From NCBI RefSeq assembly GCF_002885975.1, contig NZ_POSP01000003.1, positions 2,232,001 to 2,296,000 of the forward strand: 64,000 nucleotides of DNA. Direction: 5' to 3'. A program made the translations under genes and the position numbers. Below are positions 8,553-16,713 of this stretch, in pieces. Every line of letters starts with the position of its first letter. The stretch's first letter is position 1. The notes below the pieces were generated by a model. That model saw only the letters and a list, made by a program, of their open reading frames with translations. It ran no database searches and was not told where the DNA came from. Source of the DNA: Paucibacter aquatile (GTDB taxonomy: Bacteria > Pseudomonadota > Gammaproteobacteria > Burkholderiales > Burkholderiaceae_C).

Positions 8553-10103
8553 TCAGCGCGTCAGGCTGCCAAAGGCATAGCCGATCGAGACATTGAGCAG
8601 GCTGGTGCTTTGCTTGTCGCCACGCAGGCTGCGCCACTGGCCCAGGCCCACGCGCAGGCGCAGGCGCTCTTCCTGGCCCAGATTCAGCTGGGTCCAGGCC
8701 TCGCCCTGCGCCACGGCGCCGCCGGCCACGGCCACCCCGCCGCCGCCGGCCGCGCCGGCCATCAGCTCGGCGCCCACGCTCCAGCGCGGCTGGGCCGCCC
8801 AGGGCCGCGCTTGCACGCCCAGACCCACCAAACCATAGGAATAGGCGCCAGCCGAGCCCCAGGCCGCACTGCCGGCCTGGCCGATGCCGTAGACATGGGG
8901 CGTCAGCTCGCGCGTCATCATGAGGCCCAGCTGGGTGATGGACTCCTGGCGGCCATCCTTGAAGCGGACCTTGCCCAGGTGTTGAACGCTGGTGAACAGC
9001 TGCTGGGTACGCACCACGCCGGGCTTGCTCTCCTCCATGCCCCAGGCATTGAAGCTGGGCGGGCGGTCCAGCGGCAGGCTCAGGCCCAGGCGCACAAAGC
9101 CGGACTTGAAGTTGCCGGCGGTGGCGCGGGCCAGGCCGGCGTCCAGGCGAACGCTGGGGCCCCAAGGGGTTTGCCAACGCAAGCTGGGGCCGGCGCGCAA
9201 GAGCCAGCCGCTGCCGGTGTCGATATTGCCGCCACCCCCCAGACCCACGGCCAGTTGGCCGCCCAGGCGCAGCGAGGGGTGGCCAATGGCCCAGTCCTGG
9301 CCCGCATTGGCCAGCACTTCCATATAACCATCAGCGCCGCCCTGGGCCGCGCCCGACGCTTCCACACCCCACCAACTGCCCTCGGCGATGTAGTGGCGCA
9401 GATCGGCGCCGGCCTTGCCCATGCGGGCCGTGCTGGCCACACCACTGCGGTTGCGCGTGCCGGCACGCGGCTTGTAGAGGCCGCCTTGCACGGTGATCTC
9501 GTCAAAGCCCAGGCCAGTGCGCTGGGTGGAGCGGCCGAAGCGTCCGGCATCGGTGGGTGCAAAGCTGCTGAAGCTGGCGGCACGGCCGAGCACAAAGCCG
9601 ATGCTGCTGCCCTTCACATTGCCACTGGGGAAGCTCACATGGCTGAGTGCCACGCCCGAATACCAGGCCCCCGCTTCGGTGCGCAAGGACAGCTCGGGCC
9701 GCAGCATCAGGCCACCGCCAAAACGCACCTCGGACGAGCTCAGGCCACCACCCGCGCCGGCGTACAGACTGGCCGCCAGATGGGTGTTCTGGCCCAGGCG
9801 CCAGCGTCGCTGCGCGGTCAGGCCGACCGTGAACACGCCGCCGTAATTGCCTTTGGCGGCACCGTAGACGCTGGGGCCAAAACCCCAGTCTTCATCGATG
9901 GCCATCAGATAGCTGCCGCCCAGCAGGGCGATGCGCTTGCCGGTGGGCAGGCGCAGCGGTGTCCAGTTGGCCTCGATGGCTGCCGGGCGGGTTTCGCTGA
10001 TGCGAGCCAGCACCGGTGCCTCGCCATTCGGCTGGGTGGTCTGTGCAGCCGCATTGAAAGCCAGCAGAGCGCCGGCGCCGATCCAGGCAAAAGTTGTGGA
10101 CAT
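8553..10103 (-). CDS. Outer-membrane beta-barrel protein of unknown function
   Basis: A 516-residue protein with an N-terminal signal peptide (MSTTFAWIGAGALLAFNAAAQ). The rest is almost entirely alternating short amphipathic strands rich in Gly, Ala and aromatics, such as YGAAKGNYGGVFTVGL, typical of a large outer-membrane barrel. It ends ...LNVSIGYAFGSLTR rather than with a terminal Phe. No plug, porin or receptor motif is recognised. It lies between xerC and rlmI on the same strand. It could be a Burkholderiales-specific porin-like or cellulose/exopolysaccharide-export-like barrel. I would not go beyond 'outer-membrane protein'. Confidence 0.7.
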   Translation of the reverse strand: MSTTFAWIGAGALLAFNAAAQTTQPNGEAPVLARISETRPAAIEANWTPLRLPTGKRIALLGGSYLMAIDEDWGFGPSVYGAAKGNYGGVFTVGLTAQRRWRLGQNTHLAASLYAGAGGGLSSSEVRFGGGLMLRPELSLRTEAGAWYSGVALSHVSFPSGNVKGSSIGFVLGRAASFSSFAPTDAGRFGRSTQRTGLGFDEITVQGGLYKPRAGTRNRSGVASTARMGKAGADLRHYIAEGSWWGVEASGAAQGGADGYMEVLANAGQDWAIGHPSLRLGGQLAVGLGGGGNIDTGSGWLLRAGPSLRWQTPWGPSVRLDAGLARATAGNFKSGFVRLGLSLPLDRPPSFNAWGMEESKPGVVRTQQLFTSVQHLGKVRFKDGRQESITQLGLMMTRELTPHVYGIGQAGSAAWGSAGAYSYGLVGLGVQARPWAAQPRWSVGAELMAGAAGGGGVAVAGGAVAQGEAWTQLNLGQEERLRLRVGLGQWRSLRGDKQSTSLLNVSIGYAFGSLTR

Positions 10104-10133
10104 GGTTGAGAAACGGAAAAGAAAGACGGTGAA

Positions 10134-11153
10134 CTAGGGCTTGTCGGACGGCGCGGCCTGCTTCTTGGCGCGCGGGTGGGCGCTGTCGTAGACCCGCGCC
10201 AGATGCTGGAAATCCAGCTGGGTGTAAATCTGCGTGGTGGTGATGTGGGCATGACCCAGCAGCTCCTGCACCGCGCGCAAATCGCCACTGGACTGCAGCA
10301 CATGGCTGGCAAAAGAGTGGCGCAGCATGTGCGGATGCACATGGGTGGGCATGCCCGCTGCCAGCGCACGCGCCTTGAGCCGAAGCCGGATCTGCGAGGC
10401 ACCGAGGCGAGCACCGCGCGGGCCGACAAACAGCGCCGGCTCCTGCGCCGCAGCCAGCTGCGGCCGCAAGGCCAACCAGGCCCGCACGGCCTGCAAGGCG
10501 GCTTGGCCGATGGGCACGGAGCGGCGTTTCGCGCCCTTGCCCAGCACATGAGCCTCGGCCGACTCCAGATCCAACCAGCCGCGCGCCTGCGGGCCAGCGC
10601 AGGCATCCAGCCCCTCCAGCTCGCCCACGCGCAGGCCGCAGCCGTAGAGCAGCTCGACCAGGGCATGGTCGCGCGCCTCCAGGCGCGGGTCTTGCCCGGC
10701 GCTGTCGTCGCGGTAACTGGCCAGTTGCACGGCATCATCCACCGCCAAGGCCTTGGGCAGGGGCTTGGCCGATTTGGGTGGCCGCAAGCCATCAAAGGGG
10801 TTGAAGGCCACGCGCCCTTCCCGGCCCAACCAGCGGTAGAGGCCCCGCCAGACCGAGAGCAGCAAGGCAATGCTGCGCGGCCCCAAGCCAGCCCGTCCCT
10901 CGCTGGATGCATGCAGACGCGCCGCCCAGCGCCTCGCCTGCGCGCTGCTCAGTTGCAACAGATCAATGCCCGCATCCTCGGCCAGAGCCTGCAAGCGGCG
11001 CAGGCCATCGGTGTAGATCACCAAGGTGCGCGCTGACAGGCGGCGCTGCACCCGCACATGGTCGAGATAGGCCTGCAGCAAGGGCGCCAGCGGCCCCGCT
11101 TCGGCAGGCCGCTCGGAGGCTGCCGCGTCAGTCGGCCTGCGCTGCGGGCTCAT
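10134..11153 (-). CDS. xerC: Tyrosine recombinase XerC
   Basis: Site-specific recombinase that, with XerD, resolves chromosome dimers at dif near the division septum. It has an N-terminal SAM-like core-binding domain (LSARTLVIYTDGLRRL) and a C-terminal catalytic domain. Arg I is in LYGCGLRVGELEGL, the His-x-x-Arg box in HMLRHSFASH, the second His in LLGHAHITTTQIYTQ, and the tail Tyr follows. About 339 residues. Its start overlaps the DUF484 gene by 26 bp. The order dapF-DUF484-xerC is widely conserved in proteobacteria and supports the XerC rather than XerD assignment. Confidence 0.93.
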   Translation of the reverse strand: MSPQRRPTDAAASERPAEAGPLAPLLQAYLDHVRVQRRLSARTLVIYTDGLRRLQALAEDAGIDLLQLSSAQARRWAARLHASSEGRAGLGPRSIALLLSVWRGLYRWLGREGRVAFNPFDGLRPPKSAKPLPKALAVDDAVQLASYRDDSAGQDPRLEARDHALVELLYGCGLRVGELEGLDACAGPQARGWLDLESAEAHVLGKGAKRRSVPIGQAALQAVRAWLALRPQLAAAQEPALFVGPRGARLGASQIRLRLKARALAAGMPTHVHPHMLRHSFASHVLQSSGDLRAVQELLGHAHITTTQIYTQLDFQHLARVYDSAHPRAKKQAAPSDKP

Positions 11154-11862
11154 CAGCGGCGGGCGCCGGTGCGGCTGGCAGCCAGCGGGCCAGGGCCGCG
11201 CTGGCGATATCGCCCACGCGGGTCAGGAACTCGGTGCCCATCTCGGCGGTGTAGCGGGTCGGGTCGGGCGAGCCCAGCACCAGCAGGCCAAAGCTGCGCG
11301 CCGGCGTGCCGTGTTGCAAGGGAATCAGGGCCAGGGAGGTGGCGCCGCCCTCGCTGCCATCGGCGGCCTGCAACCAGCCCGCCGCTTCGAAGCCCGAGTT
11401 GACGCCGCAGTAGGGCTGGCTCAGGCTGGAGGCAAAGCTCTTCACATCGGTGCTGACCGGGCGCGCGCATTCATGCTCGGCAAAGGCCGCATCCACACCC
11501 CAGAGTCGCAGACCGGCTTGCGGGATCAGAAACTGGTGGCGCAGCTCTTTCAGCAGCACGGCCGGCAGCTCGGCCGTGGCCACGGTCAGCATCAAGGCCT
11601 GGGTCCAGCGGTGCAGGCGGTCGGCAATGGCCACGTTCTCCTGGCCATTGCGGATCATCTCGATGATCTTCTGCTCCAGGCCTTTGATCTTCTCGCGCAG
11701 CATTTCGGCCTGGCGCTCTTGCAGGGACACGGCGCGCGCACCATGCGGGTGGCTCAGCTGCACCTTGGCCAGCAACTCGGCGTGGCGCTCGAAAAAGCTG
11801 GGGGTGCGGGCCAGAAAGTCGGCGATGTCCTGCTCGGTGACGGTGGGGGCTTGGCTGCTCAC
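11128..11862 (-). CDS. DUF484 family protein
   Basis: A 244-residue protein of the DUF484 family (E. coli YigA-like), regularly found between dapF and xerC. Visible parts are an N-terminal segment ending FLARTPSFFERHAELLAKV with the PHxxGARAVSLQERQ motif, a coiled-coil helix (AEMLREKIKGLEQKIIEMI), and a GAF-like C-terminal domain (RSFGLLVLGSPDPTRYT) that closes near residue 225. The molecular role is not established. It starts by ATGA overlap with dapF and overlaps xerC at its end, so all three genes are translationally coupled. Confidence 0.85.
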   Translation of the reverse strand: MSSQAPTVTEQDIADFLARTPSFFERHAELLAKVQLSHPHGARAVSLQERQAEMLREKIKGLEQKIIEMIRNGQENVAIADRLHRWTQALMLTVATAELPAVLLKELRHQFLIPQAGLRLWGVDAAFAEHECARPVSTDVKSFASSLSQPYCGVNSGFEAAGWLQAADGSEGGATSLALIPLQHGTPARSFGLLVLGSPDPTRYTAEMGTEFLTRVGDIASAALARWLPAAPAPAADEPAAQAD

Positions 11863-12728
11863 AGCGAGATCTCTCCTTCAAACACGGTTTGCGCCGGCCC
11901 GGTCATGATGACCGGCGCGTCCAGGGCCGCCGATGACGCACCGGCGCCAGCCCATTCAATCTTCAAATCCCCGCCGCGGGTCTGCACCTCGACGGCCGCA
12001 TCGAGCAAGCCCAAACGCATGCCAGCCACCACGGCCGCACAAGCGCCGGTGCCGCAGGCCAGGGTCTCGCCGGCATCGCGTTCGAACACGCGCAAGCGCA
12101 CCGCCGAGCGCGAAACGATCTGCAAGAAGCCGACATTGACCTTGCGCGGGAAACGCGCATGGGTTTCGACCTGGGGGCCGAGCTGCGCCACCGGGCTTTG
12201 GTCCACATCGTCCACCAGCATCACCGCATGCGGGTTGCCCATGGACAGCACGGCGACTTCAACGCCAAGATCCGCCAGCGGCCAGAGCTCGAAACCTCCT
12301 TGCAGCCGCGGGCTCAGGCCCTCGGCATTGAAAGGCACACGGGCCAGCTCGAAGATGGGCGCGCCCATGTCCACGCTGACCCGGCCATCGTCGCGCAGAT
12401 GCAGCTCCAGGCGCTTGTTGACCGTCTCGACCGTGATGCTGCGCTTGGCCGACAGGCCTTTCTCGTTCACATAACGCACAAAGCAACGGGCGCCGTTGCC
12501 GCAATGCTCGACCTCGGCACCGCTGCTGCCGTTGAAGATGCGGTAGCGAAAATCCACGCCAGGCGCGCGGCTGGACTCGATCACCAGGATCTGGTCGCAG
12601 CCGACACCGAAGCGCCGGTCGCCCAAGCGCTGCAGTTGCGCGGGGCTGAGGGTCAGGGCGTGCTGGGTCGCGTCGATGACACAGAAGTCATTGCCGGCGC
12701 CCTGCATCTTGGTGAAGCGCAGGTTCAT
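11859..12728 (-). CDS. dapF: Diaminopimelate epimerase
   Basis: Cofactor-independent PLP-free epimerase converting LL- to meso-diaminopimelate for lysine and peptidoglycan synthesis. Both catalytic cysteines are visible: VEHCGNGARCF in the N-terminal half and TLACGTGACAAVVAG in the C-terminal half. The N-terminus MNLRFTKMQGAGNDFCVID is the family signature. About 289 residues, slightly longer than the usual 275. First gene of the overlapping dapF-DUF484-xerC set and 36 bp downstream of the acyltransferase pair. Confidence 0.96.
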   Translation of the reverse strand: MNLRFTKMQGAGNDFCVIDATQHALTLSPAQLQRLGDRRFGVGCDQILVIESSRAPGVDFRYRIFNGSSGAEVEHCGNGARCFVRYVNEKGLSAKRSITVETVNKRLELHLRDDGRVSVDMGAPIFELARVPFNAEGLSPRLQGGFELWPLADLGVEVAVLSMGNPHAVMLVDDVDQSPVAQLGPQVETHARFPRKVNVGFLQIVSRSAVRLRVFERDAGETLACGTGACAAVVAGMRLGLLDAAVEVQTRGGDLKIEWAGAGASSAALDAPVIMTGPAQTVFEGEISL

Positions 12729-12764
12729 CGCGGCATTATCAGGCCAGGCCTCCGCCCGCCCGGC

Positions 12765-13652
12765 TCAGTACAGAGAAGCTTCACCCTCGGGCCGGGTCTT
12801 GAAACGCTTGTGCACCCAAAGGTACTGGGCCGGATTCTCGCGAATGCGCGCCTCCAACCAGGCGTTGAGCGTGCGCGCATCGGCCTCCAGATCGCCGCTG
12901 GGGTAGCCGGCCGGCGCCTCGAAGGCCTCGATCAGATAGCCCTGACCGCCCGGCTTCATGGTCACCACCAGGGGCTGCACCGTCATGCCCATGCTGCGCG
13001 CGATCTTGGCCGGGGCCAGCAGGGTGCAGGCGGGCACACCGAAAAAGGGGATGAAGGCCGAGTCCTTGGCGCCGAAGTCCATATCGGGCGCATTCAAAAA
13101 GGCATAGCCCTCGCGGATCAGGCGCAGCACCGGGCGGATGCCGTCGTGGCGATCCACAAACGCCGTTTTGCCGAAGCGAGCGCGCCCGGCCAGCAGCTGG
13201 GCGTCGAACACCGGATTGCTCTGGCGCGAGTAGACATCCACGCCGGGGCAGGTCTGGTTCAGCATCAGGGCCGGCGCCGCCCACTCCAGGCCGGCGAAAT
13301 GCGGCAGCAACCACATCACCGGCGTTTCGGCGCGCTGGGCCAGCTGGATGTCGCCCTTGATCGTCATCAGGCGCTGCAGGCGCTCGGCCGGGGCGAACCA
13401 GAGCAGGCCGCGCTCCAGCACGCTGCGGCCCATCCAAGCGAAATGCTCGCGCGCCAGGGCCAGGCGCTGGGTCGCGCTCAGCTCCGGAAAACAGAGCTCG
13501 ATATTGCGCAAGGCGATGCGCCGCCGCGAGCGGGCCGCCCACCACAGCAAGGCCCCCAGGCCGCGGCCCAGGGCAGCCAGCAGCGGCAGCGGCAGAAAGT
13601 GCAGCAGCCAGAGCAGGCCGATCAGGAATTTGGCACCCCAGATGGACAGCAT
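12765..13652 (-). CDS. Lipid A biosynthesis acyltransferase (LpxL/HtrB-like), copy 1
   Basis: Membrane-associated late acyltransferase of lipid A synthesis, or another lysophospholipid-acyltransferase-type enzyme. It has an N-terminal hydrophobic anchor (FLIGLLWLLHFLPLPLLAALG). The HX4E catalytic motif is HFAGLEW. A conserved later block reads NAPDMDFGAKDSAFIPFFGVP, and the C-terminal pattern is NPAQYLWVHKRFKTRP. About 295 residues. It begins one base after the end of the paralogous gene upstream, so the two are an operon and probably add two secondary acyl chains. Which is LpxL and which LpxM cannot be told from sequence alone. Confidence 0.85.
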   Translation of the reverse strand: MLSIWGAKFLIGLLWLLHFLPLPLLAALGRGLGALLWWAARSRRRIALRNIELCFPELSATQRLALAREHFAWMGRSVLERGLLWFAPAERLQRLMTIKGDIQLAQRAETPVMWLLPHFAGLEWAAPALMLNQTCPGVDVYSRQSNPVFDAQLLAGRARFGKTAFVDRHDGIRPVLRLIREGYAFLNAPDMDFGAKDSAFIPFFGVPACTLLAPAKIARSMGMTVQPLVVTMKPGGQGYLIEAFEAPAGYPSGDLEADARTLNAWLEARIRENPAQYLWVHKRFKTRPEGEASLY

Positions 13653-14579
13653 TCAGCGCTCCGACTCAACGACAGGACCGGCTGCAGGTCCAGCCGCTGG
13701 CGCCGGCACGGCCGTCGGCGCAGCACCGATGTCCAGGCCGCGTGGCTGCTTGTAGCGGTGGTAGCCCCAGAGGTACTGGCTGGGCGCTTGGAGAATCAGC
13801 TCTTCCATGGATCGATTGATATGAAGGGCGGCCGATTCTGGCGTCAATTCACGGCCGATCTCGGGGCCGGGTCGCACATGCACCACGAAACCCTGGCCTT
13901 TCTCTAGACGCTCGCCCCAAATCAGCAGGGCACGCGCGCCGGTCTGCTGCAGCAGGCGGCTGGCCAGGGTCATGGTGTAGGCCGGATGGCCGAAGAACGG
14001 CGCCCAGACGCCCAGGCCCTCGGGCGGCACCTGGTCGGGCAGCAGGCCGATGGTGTGGCCCTGGCGCAGAGCGCGGATCATTTGCCGCACGCCGGCCAGG
14101 TTGGCCGGCGCCGTCTCCAGGCCCGGGCGGCCACGCGAGCCGTCCACCACCTCACGCAGCCAGGCCTGGCGGGCCGGGCGGAACAGCACGGTGATGGGGG
14201 CATTGGCACTTTCGGCAAATCGCTCGGCATAGGCCTGGGCGCAGATTTCGAAGCAGGCCAGGTGCGGCGTCATCAGCACCAGGCCGCGCCGGTCCTGCAA
14301 GGCCTGCTCGATCAGCTCGGCGCCGTCCCAGCGGACGCGCTCGCCGAGCGGCGTGCCCGGCGGGCGCAGCCAGAGCCAGGGCAGCTCGGCAATCATGCGC
14401 CCCGCCGCCGCCACGCCATCGCTCACGGCCGACCAGGCCAGGCCGGCCTGAGCCACATTGGCGCGGTAACGGCGCCGGTAGGTCGGCGAGGCCCAGAAGG
14501 TCAGCCAGCCCGCCATCGCGCCGACGGCATGGAGCAGACGCAAGGGACATTTAGAAAGAAGGCGAAGGAGCAGGAACAT
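13653..14579 (-). CDS. Lipid A biosynthesis acyltransferase (LpxL/HtrB-like), copy 2
   Basis: Paralogue of the following gene, with an N-terminal membrane segment (LLHAVGAMAGWLTFW). The HX4E motif is HLACFEI, preceded by GLVLMTP. The substrate block is LLPDQVPPEGLGVWAPFFG and the C-terminal motif SQYLWGYHRYKQPRG. It has a Pro/Ala-rich tail. About 308 residues. It is divergent from metK, an arrangement familiar in betaproteobacteria, and is immediately followed by copy 1 with no spacing. Confidence 0.85.
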   Translation of the reverse strand: MFLLLRLLSKCPLRLLHAVGAMAGWLTFWASPTYRRRYRANVAQAGLAWSAVSDGVAAAGRMIAELPWLWLRPPGTPLGERVRWDGAELIEQALQDRRGLVLMTPHLACFEICAQAYAERFAESANAPITVLFRPARQAWLREVVDGSRGRPGLETAPANLAGVRQMIRALRQGHTIGLLPDQVPPEGLGVWAPFFGHPAYTMTLASRLLQQTGARALLIWGERLEKGQGFVVHVRPGPEIGRELTPESAALHINRSMEELILQAPSQYLWGYHRYKQPRGLDIGAAPTAVPAPAAGPAAGPVVESER

Positions 14580-14584
14580 ATTTC

Positions 14585-14632
14585 TATAATCAGCGCATCG
14601 CCGAGTTACTGAACAACTTGCGGGGCGATGCG
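14585..14632 (+). promoter_or_regulatory. metK promoter -10 and leader hairpin
   Basis: A consensus TATAAT lies at 14585-14590 with no strong -35. Directly after it CGCATCGCC (14594-14602) and GGCGATGCG (14624-14632) form a perfect 9-bp stem, followed by GGCTTTATTC. The roughly 160-nt leader before metK could therefore hold an attenuator or unlisted metabolite sensor. It does not match the SAH-riboswitch sequence found before ahcY. Confidence 0.4.
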
Positions 14633-14756
14633 GGCTTTATTCATGTGATTGAAGTCCCGCCGGGCAGCGATGCTCAACAAATGCTGCTAAAGCGTTCGCC
14701 GCGTCTCCAAACCAGACAGTCCGGCAACGCCGTCGAACTATCAAAGGAGTGTAAAA

Positions 14757-15935
14757 GTGGCGAACGATTTTCTCTTTACTTCGGAATCGGTTTCTGAAGG
14801 TCACCCGGACAAGGTGGCTGACCAGATCTCTGACGCGATTCTCGACGCAATCTTCACCCAAGACCCCTTGTCGCGAGTGGCAGCCGAAACCCTGACCAAC
14901 ACGGGTCTGGTGGTGCTGGCCGGTGAAATCACCACCAACGCCCATGTGGATTACATCCAGGTGGCGCGCGACACCATCAAGCGCATTGGCTACGACAACA
15001 CCGAGTACGGCATCGACTACAAGGGTTGCGCCGTGCTGGTGGCCTACGACAAGCAGTCGAACGACATCGCCCAGGGCGTGGACCGCGCCAGCGACGACCA
15101 CCTGAACATCGGCGCCGGCGACCAAGGCTTGATGTTCGGCTACGCCTGCGACGAGACGCCCGAGCTGATGCCGGCACCGATCTACTACGCCCACCGTCTG
15201 GTCGAGCGCCAGGCGCAGATGCGCAAGGACGGCCGCCTGCCCTTCCTGCGCCCGGACGCCAAGAGCCAGGTGACCATGCGCTATGTGGACGGCAAGCCGC
15301 ACAGCATCGACACCGTGGTGCTGTCCAGCCAGCACGCGCCCGAGATGAGCGACGGCGCCAAGATGAAGCCCGAGTTCATCGAGGCGGTGATCGAGGAGAT
15401 CATCAAGCCGGTGCTGCCCAAGGAATGGCTGAAGGACACGAAGTACCTGATCAACCCGACCGGCCGTTTCGTCATCGGCGGCCCGCAAGGTGATTGCGGC
15501 CTGACCGGCCGCAAGATCATCGTCGACACCTACGGCGGCGCCTGCCCGCACGGCGGCGGCGCGTTCTCGGGCAAGGACCCGAGCAAGGTCGACCGCTCGG
15601 CCGCCTATGCCGCCCGTTATGTGGCCAAGAACATCGTCGCCGCCGGCCTGGCGCGCCAGTGCCAGATCCAGGTCGCCTACGCCATCGGCGTGGCCCGCCC
15701 GATGAATGTGACGGTCTACACCGAAGGCACTGGCGTGATCAGCGACGACAAGATCGCCGCCCTGGTCAATGAGCACTTCGACCTGCGCCCCAAGGGCATC
15801 ATCCAGATGCTGGACCTGCTGCGCCCGATCTACGCCAAGACAGCCGCCTACGGCCACTTCGGCCGCGAAGAGCCCGAGTTCACGTGGGAACGGACCGATA
15901 AGGCTGCAGCACTGCGTGCTGCAGCTGGGCTGTAA
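14757..15935 (+). CDS. metK: S-adenosylmethionine synthetase
   Basis: Forms SAM from methionine and ATP. The start is GTG at 14757 with AAAGGAG upstream, giving MANDFLFTSESVSEGHPDK, the family N-terminus. Signature motifs include GAGDQGLMFGYA (ATP site), the P-loop-like FVIGGPQGDCGLTGRKII and GGGAFSGKDPSKVDRSAAY. About 392 residues, normal. The last codons, encoding KAAALRAAAGL, are repeated twice more downstream outside the gene. It supplies the SAM cycle whose other genes (ahcY, metF) lie 4-8 kb further on. Confidence 0.97.
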   Translation: MANDFLFTSESVSEGHPDKVADQISDAILDAIFTQDPLSRVAAETLTNTGLVVLAGEITTNAHVDYIQVARDTIKRIGYDNTEYGIDYKGCAVLVAYDKQSNDIAQGVDRASDDHLNIGAGDQGLMFGYACDETPELMPAPIYYAHRLVERQAQMRKDGRLPFLRPDAKSQVTMRYVDGKPHSIDTVVLSSQHAPEMSDGAKMKPEFIEAVIEEIIKPVLPKEWLKDTKYLINPTGRFVIGGPQGDCGLTGRKIIVDTYGGACPHGGGAFSGKDPSKVDRSAAYAARYVAKNIVAAGLARQCQIQVAYAIGVARPMNVTVYTEGTGVISDDKIAALVNEHFDLRPKGIIQMLDLLRPIYAKTAAYGHFGREEPEFTWERTDKAAALRAAAGL

Positions 15936-16166
15936 GCCCACCTCGCGCCAGCGAGGCATCGGTTCGTGGGCGATGCTCATGTTGCACAGCAACGTGAGCA
16001 GAGACCAACGGACTGACAAAGCGGCTGCGCTGCGTGCAGCGGCTGGCCTTTAAGGGCCAGAGGACGCCGAAGGCGAACCCGCCGCTTTGGGGCTTTGCTC
16101 ATATCGCGCAGCGATGTGAGCGAAGACCACAAGGCTGCAGCACTGCGTGCCGCGGGTGGGCTGTAA
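15891..16166 (+). repeat. Triplicated metK 3' tail with covarying hairpins
   Basis: The metK terminal codons (15900-15935) recur at 16018-16053, still able to encode KAAALRAAAGL-stop although many bases differ, and at 16131-16166 as KAAALRAAGGL-stop. Periods are 118 and 113 bp. Between copies lie two 25-nt hairpins of the same design, at 15975-15999 (GTTGC/GCAAC arms) and 16097-16121 (ATCGC/GCGAT arms), both within GCTCAT...GTGAGC. The arm changes compensate each other. Copy 2 is out of frame with metK. These tails are non-coding repeats, not genes. Confidence 0.8.
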
Positions 16167-16194
16167 ACGCCAGCGAACACCGAACCAACAAAAA

Positions 16195-16221
16195 GGCCGC
16201 TCCGGCATCCCCGGAGCGGCC
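16195..16221. terminator. Strong hairpin terminator
   Basis: GGCCGCTCCGG and CCGGAGCGGCC pair perfectly around a five-base loop, with A-run before and TTCTTTCTT after. It lies downstream of the cheY-like gene (minus strand) and of the metK repeat region (plus strand). Confidence 0.8.
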
Positions 16222-16242
16222 TTCTTTCTTGGCCTGCGCGCT

Positions 16243-16614
16243 TCAGCTCAAGCCGCAGAACTTCTTGAACGGCGCCAGCACCGCATCGCCGCGGAAGGGC
16301 TTGACGATCCAGCCGGTCACGCCGACATCCTTGCCGCGCGAGCGCATGGCGGGGTTGTCTTCGGTGGTGAGCATGATGATGCGCACATCCTTGTTGCCCA
16401 GCTCCTTGCGGATCTTCTCGGCCATGGTCAGGCCGTCCATATTGGGCATGTTGACATCGCTGACGATGAGCTTGATGCCGGGGTCGCTGCGCAGCTGCAG
16501 CAGGCCATCGCGCCCATCGGTGGCCACGGCGACCTGAAAGCCGTTCTGGCTCAGGTAACCGGCCACGATTTCGCGCATGGTGTTGGAGTCGTCAACCACC
16601 AGAACATTCGCCAT
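16243..16614 (-). CDS. CheY-type single-domain response regulator
   Basis: The start at 16614 is chosen for the GGAGGAAAC ribosome site just upstream and gives MANVLVVDDSNTMREIV. It is a lone receiver domain of about 123 residues. It has the acidic pair VDDS, phospho-acceptor Asp in LIVSDVNMPNMDG, Thr in IIMLTTED and Lys in WIVKPFRGD. There is no output domain, so it acts by protein contact as CheY does. It lies 99 bp after a CheX-like gene on the same strand, suggesting a chemotaxis-like or twitching module rather than the canonical che cluster. Confidence 0.88.
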   Translation of the reverse strand: MANVLVVDDSNTMREIVAGYLSQNGFQVAVATDGRDGLLQLRSDPGIKLIVSDVNMPNMDGLTMAEKIRKELGNKDVRIIMLTTEDNPAMRSRGKDVGVTGWIVKPFRGDAVLAPFKKFCGLS

Positions 16615-16713
16615 CTTGTTTCCTCCTCGCGCCAACCTCGAGGGTCACGCTGGGCTTGATTGATTGATTGAGTATGTAAAATATTGGGCTAGAGCTTTGG
16701 CCGCGCTCAACGC

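Noticed and set aside
15769..16053. A 94-codon frame ending KAAALRAAAGL after metK
   Set aside because: It is the second copy of the metK tail joined to an out-of-frame reading of metK; treated as repeat DNA rather than a gene.
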